Part shown: piece by piece, positions 57,284-64,000 of the stretch
Position numbering within the stretch: position 1 is the first letter of the stretch
Layout: each line of letters starts with the position of its first letter
Assembly (NCBI RefSeq): GCF_000975155.1
Contig: NZ_BBRG01000001.1
Location: 727,999 to 791,998 of the forward strand
Source: Demequina globuliformis
Lineage (GTDB): Bacteria; Actinomycetota; Actinomycetes; Actinomycetales; Demequinaceae
Reading direction: 5' to 3'
Length of the DNA: 64,000 nucleotides
Program-made: the position numbers and the translations under genes
Notes under the pieces: model-generated
Told to the model about the DNA's origin: nothing
The model's input: the letters and a program-made list of their open reading frames with translations, nothing else
Database searches by the model: none

Positions 57284-58587
57284 TAGAACGCGTACTCGGG
57301 GTCAACGCCCTTGACGTACGGACCCTTGCCCGCCGGCAGCTTGTAGCACGCGCCGTAGTTCTGATCGATGTCCTCGGACGTCTCCCCGGCATCGGCCGTC
57401 TTCTTAGGCTTGGGTTCCGGCTCCGGCTCGGGCTCTGGCGGCGCGGCAGGCGCGGGCTCCTCAATGTCGAGTGCGATGACCTCCCCCGCGGCAGGCAGCG
57501 GCTCGTCGGGGCAGGCGCCCAGGACGCGCTCCATCGCGCTCGACTCCGCGGGAGTTACCCACAAGCCGTACTTGCCTTTGATCGCGATCTGGCGGGCCAC
57601 GTACTGGCAGTGGAAGTCGCGGTGCGGCGGGAGCCACTCGGAGGCGTCGTCGTCGCCCTTGGAGCGGTTCTCACCGGCGTCAACGGGCTCGAGGTTCAGC
57701 GGGTCATTCGCAAACGCCACGCGCGTGGCGTAGTCCCACTCGGAGGCGCCCGTCACCCACGCCGCGGACAGCGCGACCAGGTGGTCGATGTCGACCTCGC
57801 TCGCGCCGCCGCGCTCGAACCAGATGGACGTTCCCGTGAACGGGTCGGTGAGGCGTCCCGACGTGACGGTGCATGAGCCGCTCATGTCGCGCTCGTATAG
57901 CCGCAGGATGAGCATGTCGTTGCGGGTGTCGCAGCCGTTGCGGTCCACGTCCACCCAGCCGTCGCCGAACGCTTCGCGCTCGTAGGGAGACTGCGCCTGC
58001 TCCGCCTTGACCTCGAGGGCCACAAGAGCCGCGGCGGCGGTGCCGTCCGTGAGCGTCTGGGAGGGACTCGGGGTGGGTGTGGGCGCCGGCGTCGGCGTTG
58101 ACAGGGCCGATGCCGTGGGGCTGGGCGTCGCGGTCGCGCTGAGGCTGGGGCTGGGGCTCGGGGTCGCCGATGGCGCGGTCGCCGTGGGCGTGGGCGTGGG
58201 CTCAGCGGCGGCCGACGGCTGCTCCTCGCTGCTGCCCGCCGACCCGATTGCGATGAAGAGCACGAGGACACCCATCGTGGCCCCTACTTTGATCGCAAGG
58301 TGAGTCCCCCGTCGCATCCACAGCAGCACCAGGCCGGGGAACACGCACAGAAAGAAGCCCACGGCGATCGCGGGCCAGGAGGTCCACCACGGGCGTTGAC
58401 GCCGTACCGCGCGCACAGGAACGGTTTCCGGGGGCGGCGGGTTAGCGCCGGCGGCAGGCGCGTGGGCGGTGTTCGCTACCGAGGTGCCTTGCGGGGCCCA
58501 GGCCAAGCCGTCCCAGTACCGCAGATCGTGAGGCCGGGCGGGGTCAGGCGCGTACCATCCGGGCGCAGCGCTGCCGTTGTCAGTCAT
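57247..58587 (-). CDS. DUF2510-membrane-HNH (DUF1524)-Excalibur protein
   Basis: 446 residues. An N-terminal DUF2510 (GWYAPDPARPHDLRYWDG), two membrane helices (about 70-118), and a Thr/Pro/Ser linker lead to an HNH-type DUF1524 nuclease domain: VDIDHLVALSAAW (His269), NLEPVDAGENRSKGDDDASEW and FHCQYVARQIAIKGKYGLWV. A C-terminal Excalibur motif DRDGDGVVCE would bind calcium. The topology suggests a surface-exposed nuclease. The ATG at 58587 has GAGGGAGC upstream. Linker repeats TPSPSPSLSAT-type and the GCCGATGC words (57389, 58106) lie in disordered parts. Confidence 0.82.
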   Translation of the reverse strand: MTDNGSAAPGWYAPDPARPHDLRYWDGLAWAPQGTSVANTAHAPAAGANPPPPETVPVRAVRRQRPWWTSWPAIAVGFFLCVFPGLVLLWMRRGTHLAIKVGATMGVLVLFIAIGSAGSSEEQPSAAAEPTPTPTATAPSATPSPSPSLSATATPSPTASALSTPTPAPTPTPSPSQTLTDGTAAAALVALEVKAEQAQSPYEREAFGDGWVDVDRNGCDTRNDMLILRLYERDMSGSCTVTSGRLTDPFTGTSIWFERGGASEVDIDHLVALSAAWVTGASEWDYATRVAFANDPLNLEPVDAGENRSKGDDDASEWLPPHRDFHCQYVARQIAIKGKYGLWVTPAESSAMERVLGACPDEPLPAAGEVIALDIEEPAPAAPPEPEPEPEPKPKKTADAGETSEDIDQNYGACYKLPAGKGPYVKGVDPEYAFYQDRDGDGVVCE

Positions 58588-58725
58588 GAAGCTCCCTCAG
58601 CGTGTGACTTCGGGTGACTGTAGCCCGCCAGTGCGTGCGGATTCACGCTCGTGTGAGGAAGTTCTCATTCCCGAGAATGCTCGCGTGGGCGGCGCCGCCA
58701 ATGCGTTTCCCCTCCTGGCGGGGCG

Positions 58726-59229
58726 TCAGAGAAAACGGTGCATGATGCGCAGTCCCACGGGCCCCAGCGTCGGGTGCGCAAAAGCCTCAGGAACCGTGGC
58801 GAGCGTCGCAAAGCCGAGCGACTCCCACAAGCGGACGGCCGCGACATTCGTATCTACGACGGCGTTGAACTGTATGGCTCGGTAGCCGTCTGCCCGCGCC
58901 GCGTCGATGACCGCCTGGCCGAGCGCCCTGCCGACACCCCGCCCCGCTGCACGTGCCGCTACGGCGAAACTCGCGTTCGCCACGTGTGCCCCGGCCCCTG
59001 GGTGGTTGGGCAGGTACTTGGCGGTCCCCACAATGTCGCCCGGGCCAGCATCCACCGCAACCAGCACCCGCGTGTGCTCGCCGCCCAGCCAGGACGCCCG
59101 CGCACTCTCTTCGCGAATGTCCCGCGGGTAGGTATACGTCTCCCCCGCCCGGAACACCGGCTCGAGGACCGCCCAGACTCCCGGCCAGTCTGCGTCGGTT
59201 GCCGCGCGGATCGTGATGGTGTCGCTCAC
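58726..59229 (-). CDS. GNAT family N-acetyltransferase
   Basis: 167 residues with the acetyl-CoA motif AARAAGRGVGRALGQAVIDAA and a C-terminal NVAAVRLWESLGF segment. Acceptor substrate unknown. The GTG at 59229 has TACGCT 7 nt upstream, so probably leaderless; a longer frame would enter the tRNA-Tyr gene. Confidence 0.88.
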   Translation of the reverse strand: MSDTITIRAATDADWPGVWAVLEPVFRAGETYTYPRDIREESARASWLGGEHTRVLVAVDAGPGDIVGTAKYLPNHPGAGAHVANASFAVAARAAGRGVGRALGQAVIDAARADGYRAIQFNAVVDTNVAAVRLWESLGFATLATVPEAFAHPTLGPVGLRIMHRFL

Positions 59230-59242
59230 ATTCGCGAGCGTA
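59230..59242 (-). promoter_or_regulatory. -10 box TACGCT for the leaderless GNAT gene
   Basis: Minus-strand TACGCT (59242-59237), 7 nt before the GTG at 59229, immediately after the tRNA-Tyr terminator. Confidence 0.5.
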
Positions 59243-59254
59243 GGGGACGGATGC

Positions 59255-59280
59255 AAAAAGCCCGGCCGAGGCCGGGCTTT
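59255..59280 (-). terminator. Terminator after tRNA-Tyr
   Basis: AAAGCCCGGCC/GGCCGGGCTTT 11-bp stem (59257-59267, 59270-59280), loop GA, followed on the minus strand by TTTTT (59259-59255). Confidence 0.85.
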
Positions 59281-59285
59281 CCACG

Positions 59286-59370
59286 TGGTGGCAGGTGAGG
59301 GATTCGAACCCCCGAAGTCAGTGACGGCTGATTTACAGTCAGCTCCCTTTGGCCGCTCGGGCAACCTGCC
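59286..59370 (-). tRNA. tRNA-Tyr (anticodon GTA)
   Basis: Minus-strand 85-nt type II tRNA: acceptor GGCAGGT/ACCTGCC, anticodon stem CTGAC/ATCAG region with GTA, long variable arm, T arm GGGGGTTCGAATCCCTC, discriminator A and encoded CCA (59288-59286). A possible -10 TATCCT lies at 59412-59407. Confidence 0.96.
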
Positions 59371-59505
59371 GTGCTCCGGGTCCAACTGCAACCTGGCGCG
59401 CATGGAAGGATAGCAAGCAAATGGCCCTCAACGCTAACTGGCTCCCGCCCACCGCGGATGCGCAGCGCGGACGGGGCCCATCAGACCACTACTGAGGAGG
59501 ACACC

Positions 59506-59997
59506 ATGGCCGGTGACAGCAGCTTCGACGTCGTTTCCAAGATTGACCGCCAAGAGGTCGACAACGCTGTGAATCAGGCGATCAAGGAGATCAACCAGCG
59601 CTACGACTTCCGCGGTGTGGGTGCGTCCGTGGAGCCCACCGGCGACGCGATCCTCATGAAGGCCAACTCGGAGGAGCGCGTCAAGGCCGTCCTCGACGTC
59701 CTCATTGCCAAGCTCGCCAAGCGCGGCATCTCGATGAAGTCCCTGGACTACGGCGACCCGGTCGCTTCCGGCAAGGAGTTCCGCTTGGTCGCCGACCTCA
59801 AGGAAGGCATCACGCAGGAGACCGCCAAGAAGCTTGGCAAGATCATCCGCGAGGAAGGCCCCAAGACGGTGAAGTCGCAGATCCAGGGTGACGAGCTGCG
59901 AGTGTCCTCCAAGTCTCGCGACGACCTCCAGAAGACCATTCAGTTGCTCAAGGGCGCCGACGTCGACGTCGACCTCCAGTTCGTGAACTTCCGCTAA
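59506..59997 (+). CDS. yajQ: YajQ family nucleotide-binding protein
   Basis: 163 residues, near the usual length. Typical segments: [29 protein letters not shown], and [19 protein letters not shown]. YajQ proteins bind GTP or cyclic-di-GMP in some species; role here unknown. The ATG at 59506 has GAGGAGG upstream. Its stop overlaps the next start (TAATG). Confidence 0.94.
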   Translation: MAGDSSFDVVSKIDRQEVDNAVNQAIKEINQRYDFRGVGASVEPTGDAILMKANSEERVKAVLDVLIAKLAKRGISMKSLDYGDPVASGKEFRLVADLKEGITQETAKKLGKIIREEGPKTVKSQIQGDELRVSSKSRDDLQKTIQLLKGADVDVDLQFVNFR

Positions 59998-60839
59998 TGC
60001 CAGGCTCCGCCCTCCGGGGCGGAGTTCCCGCGGACCGCCCCCGGACCGCCCGCGCGACTTCGCGCCCCTCAGTGACCGAAGCATCGGCCCGTACCGCTGC
60101 CCCTCACCGTCGACCCCGGCGACGCTCAGTGCGCGCTTGGATCCCGCCCCAGCACGGCGTCTGGGCGATGCTGCTGCTGCCCTTCCTTGCGGGCCTGCGC
60201 CTCGGTCTGGACTGGTGGCACGCGCCACTGCTGGTCGGGTGGCTCACCGGGTGGCTCGCCAGCCATCACTTCCTGGTCGGGGTGAAGACCCGCCGGTGGG
60301 CGAAAGTGCGCCCCCAGGTCCTGACCTTCGGTGCCGTGTGCGCCGCCAGCCTGGTGCCGGTCGCGGTCGCACGCCCCGCGGTGCTGTGGTTCGTGCCAGT
60401 GTTCGCGACACTGGTGGGCGTCAACGTGTGGCTCACCGCCATTGGCCACGAGCGATCCACCATCAATGGGATCGCGTCGGTCACCATGGCGTCCCAGATG
60501 GCTCTCATTGTTCCCGTGACGGCCGGCCTGGACTGGCGGCCGGCCATCCCGCTCGCGGTCCTCACCTGGCTATACCTGGTCGGCACGGTCGTGTACGTGA
60601 AGTCGATGATCCGGGAACACGGCTCACGCCCGCACTATTGGGTATCCGTGACCTACCACGCGGCCGCGCTGGGCGTCGTGACGCTCTGGGAGCCGTGGCT
60701 CGGCGTGGTGTTCGCCGCGCTCCTCATCCGCGCCGCCTGGCTTCCCCGCCGGCCTCGCATGAAGGCGGCCGTCATCGGGGCCGTGGAAACCGTCCTCGCC
60801 GTGGCTGTCCTCATCAGCGAACTGGCGATGCCGCTGTAG
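59997..60839 (+). CDS. YwiC-like membrane protein
   Basis: 280 residues, about eight membrane helices, of the YwiC-like family (WIPPQHGVWAMLLLPFLAGL, THHFLVG-type region). Function unknown. The ATG at 59997 overlaps the yajQ stop by one base, giving a basic, low-complexity N-terminus of 44 residues; a GTG near 60129 (VRAWIPPQHG) would match the family better. One GCATCGGC word lies in that N-terminus. Confidence 0.8.
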   Translation: MPGSALRGGVPADRPRTARATSRPSVTEASARTAAPHRRPRRRSVRAWIPPQHGVWAMLLLPFLAGLRLGLDWWHAPLLVGWLTGWLASHHFLVGVKTRRWAKVRPQVLTFGAVCAASLVPVAVARPAVLWFVPVFATLVGVNVWLTAIGHERSTINGIASVTMASQMALIVPVTAGLDWRPAIPLAVLTWLYLVGTVVYVKSMIREHGSRPHYWVSVTYHAAALGVVTLWEPWLGVVFAALLIRAAWLPRRPRMKAAVIGAVETVLAVAVLISELAMPL

Positions 60840-60872
60840 GCCCGTCCAGGCACCGGCCCGCCCTACGGGGAG

Positions 60873-62600
60873 TCAGCGACTCTCAAGCGACTCCGTGAGC
60901 TTCGCTACCGCGTAACCCCACGCCTGAGAGACCTTGGGGTGCGGCGGCACAGCGATCTCATCGGGATTGGTCACCACGTCCAGCAGCACCGGCCCGTCCT
61001 GCGCCAAGGCCCACGACACTGCCCCGTCCAGGTCATCCGCGTCCTCAACGCGGCGAGCAGTGAGCCCCAGCGCCGTCGCGACCGCAGCGAAATCGGGATT
61101 GTCGAGCTCGGTCCCGAACGAGGCGATTCCGCCCTCCTGCTGCTCGAGCTGCACCATGCCAAGGGACCCGTTGTTGAACACGACCACCACGAGCGGCAGC
61201 TGGTACGCGACCGCCGTGCGCAGGTCACCCAGGAGCATCATCAGTCCACCGTCACCTGACAGCGACACCACCTGCCGGTCGCGGTCCAGCGCTTGCGCAC
61301 CCAGCGCCTGCGGCAGTGCGTTCGCCATGGACCCAAGGTTGAAGGACCCCAACAGCTCGCGATCCTGCCGCATCTCGATAAACCGTGCGGCCCACACCGT
61401 CGACATTCCGGTGTCTGCGGTGAAGACCGCGTTGTCCGGCGCGTGGCGGTCAATGGCGGCCGCGAGCGCCTCGGGCCGGATGCGGTCGTCGGGGTTGTCA
61501 AAGACGGAGCGCACCTTCGCGACCACGCCCGAGTCCTCGTAGTCGGGGTCCGCGACGTGGTCTTGGCGCTCGCGCCAGGAGTCGTAGGTCGAGCGGATCC
61601 CCTCGAAGAAACCGGCATCGTCGTGTGAGGTCAGGCGCGGCAGCAGCGCGCGCAGCGCCTCGCCCGCATCCGCGGTGACGGCAACATCCACACCCACGCG
61701 CCTGCCAATGTGCGTGGCCGCTTGGTCGATCTGAATGACCGTCGCGTCCTTCGGATAAAAGTCGCGGTAGGGGAAGTCCGTGCCCACCATGAGCAAGACG
61801 TCGCACTCAGCCAGAGCATCGGCCGCAGCAGGGTTACCGAGCAGCCCTGCCTGACCCACGTTGTGGGGGTTGTCGCCGTCGAATCCAGTCTTGCCCTTGA
61901 GGGTGACGACCATGGGCGCGGACAGCCGCTCGGCAACGGCGAGCGTGTCACGGCGCGAGTGTTCGGCGCCGCGACCCACGAGCATGGTCACCTTATGCGC
62001 CCCGTTGAGGGCCGATGCCGCCGCGGCGAGCGCCCCTTCCGCGGGCTCTGCCGCCACGGAGGGGTGCGCGAACTGGGGCACGTGAGTGTCCTTGGGCAGT
62101 TCCAGGGCACCCACGTCTCCTGGAATGGTCAGTACCGCCACCCCGCGCTGCGCGTAGGCGGCGTTGACGGCCTGCACGAGCATCTGCGGGAGCTGCGAAG
62201 GGGACGTGAGGGTCTGGTTCCACACGGCCACGTCATCGAAGACACGGTCGTTGTGCACTTCCTGGAAGTAGTCGGTGCCGATCTCCTCCGTCGGCACCTG
62301 ACCGCAGATGGCGAGAACGGGGGCGTGCGACTTCTTGGCGTCGTACAGACCGTTGATGAGGTGCAGCGACCCTGGGCCGACGGTGCCCATGACCACGCCG
62401 ATCCGGCCGGTCAGCTGCGCCTGGGCGGCGGCGGCAAACGCGCCCACCTCTTCGTGGCGCACCCCTACCCACTCGATGCGGTCCTCGGTGCGGATGGAGT
62501 CGGTCAAAGGGTTGAGCGCATCGCCGACCACTCCCCAAACCTGCGTGACGCCATGATCTGCCAGTGCGTCAATGATGTGCCGTGCAACGGTCGTGCTCAT
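60873..62600 (-). CDS. poxB: Pyruvate dehydrogenase (quinone), PoxB-type
   Basis: Thiamine-diphosphate flavoenzyme that oxidises pyruvate to acetate, passing electrons to the quinone pool; 575 residues, close to E. coli PoxB. Aligned features: QVWGVVGDALNPLTDS, VRHEEVGAFAAAA (catalytic Glu), GNPAAAD, LGSFNLGSMANALPQALGAQ, and the ThDP motif GDGGLMMLLGDL ... FNNGSLGMV. The C-terminal lipid-binding peptide of E. coli PoxB is not recognisable. The ATG at 62600 has AGGAG upstream. Confidence 0.93.
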   Translation of the reverse strand: MSTTVARHIIDALADHGVTQVWGVVGDALNPLTDSIRTEDRIEWVGVRHEEVGAFAAAAQAQLTGRIGVVMGTVGPGSLHLINGLYDAKKSHAPVLAICGQVPTEEIGTDYFQEVHNDRVFDDVAVWNQTLTSPSQLPQMLVQAVNAAYAQRGVAVLTIPGDVGALELPKDTHVPQFAHPSVAAEPAEGALAAAASALNGAHKVTMLVGRGAEHSRRDTLAVAERLSAPMVVTLKGKTGFDGDNPHNVGQAGLLGNPAAADALAECDVLLMVGTDFPYRDFYPKDATVIQIDQAATHIGRRVGVDVAVTADAGEALRALLPRLTSHDDAGFFEGIRSTYDSWRERQDHVADPDYEDSGVVAKVRSVFDNPDDRIRPEALAAAIDRHAPDNAVFTADTGMSTVWAARFIEMRQDRELLGSFNLGSMANALPQALGAQALDRDRQVVSLSGDGGLMMLLGDLRTAVAYQLPLVVVVFNNGSLGMVQLEQQEGGIASFGTELDNPDFAAVATALGLTARRVEDADDLDGAVSWALAQDGPVLLDVVTNPDEIAVPPHPKVSQAWGYAVAKLTESLESR

Positions 62601-62922
62601 CCGTGCCACTCCTCTCAACGTGCGCGTAGCAGGGGTCTGGCGCGGCGCTGCCGGCGCCAGGCCCTCCGTGGAGTCAACGCGTAGCGCGGCGGGGCGCATT
62701 CCCCGTGCAGGGATAGCGTGCGCTTCAGGGCACCGGCCGCTACGTCCCGCACGCCGCTCCTCACCGGGCGCCGGAGCGCTGGCGCGGGATCACGCGGGTC
62801 CGAGTCGCACCGCTCAACAGTTCCGGCGTCGGAGCATCGTGACGGGCGCCCAGCCTCTCTCAAGAGGCGCTAAAGAAAACACTATGAAAGGCTAACGACG
62901 ACAGGGACAACCGGAGGTCACT
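62601..62922. other. Divergent region between poxB and the VanZ-like gene
   Basis: No gene is seen in these 322 bases. A small inverted repeat GCCTCT-CTCA-AGAGGC (62853-62868) is present. No confident promoter was found for either gene; minus-strand TTGTCC and CATAGT, 18 bp apart near 62880-62911, is a weak candidate for poxB. Confidence 0.35.
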
Positions 62923-64000
62923 GTGTCACAGGTGCTGCTCGCCGTACTCGCCGTCGGGGGCGGCCTGGTCGTGTTCCTCGGACTGTTTGTCCCGTTCTTA
63001 GGGCTCATGATGCGCAGGCGCGGCGCGGTGTCGTTCCGTGCAGTCGCCATCGCCGTCGCGACGCTGGTCTACTTCATCGCACTGTGGACCTACACGTTGG
63101 TTCCGCTGCCAGAGCCGGACTCCATTGTGTGCGCCGGGCCCGCCCAACTGGATCCTTTGGCCTTCGTCGATGACCTTACGGGGGCGAGCGCACGCGGCCA
63201 CTTTTTGTCCGATCCAGCCTTTTTGCAACTCGCGCTGAACGTCCTGCTCTTCGTTCCGCTCGGAGTTTTTGTACGGGTGGTGGTGCACCGCGGCATGGGG
63301 GTGGCAGCGGCGGCGGGGGCGGCAGTGTCGCTGCTGATCGAAACCACGCAGATCACCGGCGTGTGGGGTTTGTACCCCTGCGCCTACCGCCTATTCGATG
63401 TCGACGACCTCCTCACCAACACCCTGGGAGCTGTGCTGGGCTGCGTGGTCGCTCTCGCGGTTCCACCCCGGTGGCGAGAGCCCCAAGCGCTCGACGTGTC
63501 GGCGACCGTCCCGCGGCCCGTGACGCGCGGACGCAGACTCCTGTCGATGATCGCGGACTTTGTGGTGACGGTGGTGCTGAGCTTCGCGACTGCGATCGTC
63601 GCGGCGCTGGTGATCACTGCGGCGCACGCACAGCCCAGTGAAGTGCTCGCGTCCCCGCTCGTCACCCTTGGTGTGGCGCTCGTGCCTCTCGTGGCAACAA
63701 CCGTGTTCTTCACCGCAACCGGCACCACCTGGGGGCAAGCGGCGATGCTCCTCAGATACGACGTCCCCGGCGGCCTTGGACGGCCACGGCAGTTCCTGGT
63801 GCTTCTTGGGGGCATTGGCGGGTATCAGCTCCTGGCGCTCTTGCCACCCGTGTGGTTCAGCGTGATCGGTCCGCTCTTTTGCCTCGCATCTCTCATCTTC
63901 ACGCTTGCCACCCCGGACGGACGCGGCCTCCCAGGACTTCTCTCACGCGCCGCGGTCGTGGATGCGCGAGCGCCGGGGGCCGGGGACGATCACCCGCTGG
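62923..64000 (+). CDS. VanZ-RDD membrane protein (cut by window end)
   Basis: At least 359 codons without stop, running off the window. The N-terminal half is VanZ-like (four helices, NVLLFVPLGVFVR and LIETTQI...CAYRLFDVDDLLTNTLGAVLG, with the conserved Asp pair). The C-terminal half is an RDD-like domain (RRLLSMIADFVVTVVLSF, TTWGQAAMLLRYDV). The GTG at 62923 has GGAGG 5 nt upstream. VanZ confers low teicoplanin resistance in one system; general role unknown. Confidence 0.8.
   Translation, partial: MSQVLLAVLAVGGGLVVFLGLFVPFLGLMMRRRGAVSFRAVAIAVATLVYFIALWTYTLVPLPEPDSIVCAGPAQLDPLAFVDDLTGASARGHFLSDPAFLQLALNVLLFVPLGVFVRVVVHRGMGVAAAAGAAVSLLIETTQITGVWGLYPCAYRLFDVDDLLTNTLGAVLGCVVALAVPPRWREPQALDVSATVPRPVTRGRRLLSMIADFVVTVVLSFATAIVAALVITAAHAQPSEVLASPLVTLGVALVPLVATTVFFTATGTTWGQAAMLLRYDVPGGLGRPRQFLVLLGGIGGYQLLALLPPVWFSVIGPLFCLASLIFTLATPDGRGLPGLLSRAAVVDARAPGAGDDHPL

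Noticed and set aside
62572..62895. 107-codon frame between poxB and the VanZ-like gene
   Set aside because: Arg/Ala-rich, no ribosome site, overlaps the start of poxB; no family resemblance.

Overview
The window is high-GC (about 70%) actinobacterial chromosome. Gene content suggests an aerobic to facultatively anaerobic member of the Micrococcales, perhaps Cellulomonas- or Demequina-like; this placement is inference. The evidence is the rpoB-rpoC and rpsL-rpsG-fusA blocks, an ESX-type type VII secretion (T7SS) locus with mycosins, a HadA/HadB-MurB neighbourhood, DUF2510 proteins, and many starts that look leaderless with a TAnnnT box 6-7 nt upstream. I found no transposase, integrase, CRISPR array or phage gene.

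Layout. 1-1203: fusA (5' part only), rpsG and rpsL, all minus, with a good promoter at 1333-1361. 1462-17579: a two-armed T7SS locus lying between rpsL and rpoC. Its minus arm is eccD followed by one gene encoding an EccB-mycosin fusion. Its plus arm is two WXG100 proteins, a small helical protein, a second mycosin, a Gly-rich WXG-like protein, a second EccD, a zinc ribbon-RDD-FHA protein, EccC, and a DUF2510-HELAH metallopeptidase-like protein. Both arms start from divergent promoters near 5.5 kb. 17740-29264: the minus-strand block tRNA-Trp, secE, nusG, rplK, rplA, rplJ, rplL, rpoB, rpoC, with a textbook L10 leader and attenuator before rplJ. RpoB carries Asn at the main rifampicin-contact histidine.

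29582-41193 is plus-strand: an aspartate-type aminotransferase, an ABC-2 exporter pair, a secreted protein with a 12-residue repeat, an OmpR-type two-component pair, a NarL-type two-component pair and a MacB/FtsX-like ABC pair, the last four genes resembling an envelope-stress module. 41340-50043 is mostly minus: murB, an MFS permease, hadB, hadA, an NCS2 purine permease, an EEP-family phosphodiesterase, rpmG, tRNA-Met and tRNA-Thr, with a GyrI-like protein and a LacI regulator on plus. 50163-57283 is plus: an AlkX-like glycosylase, a sugar porter, a dihydroorotate dehydrogenase-like protein, and nrdD-nrdG behind a properly spaced pair of NrdR boxes. The rest holds an HNH/Excalibur protein, a GNAT enzyme, tRNA-Tyr, yajQ, a YwiC-like protein, poxB, and a VanZ-RDD protein cut by the window end.

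Three things go beyond routine annotation. First, the T7SS locus has an EccB-mycosin fusion, two EccD paralogs and two proteases. Second, the nonamer GGCCGATGC (both orientations) occurs about 33 times by eye, many times more than base composition predicts, mostly in intergenic DNA and disordered protein segments. Third, a 29-bp AT-rich element is exactly repeated in two intergenic regions, once as part of an inverted pair.
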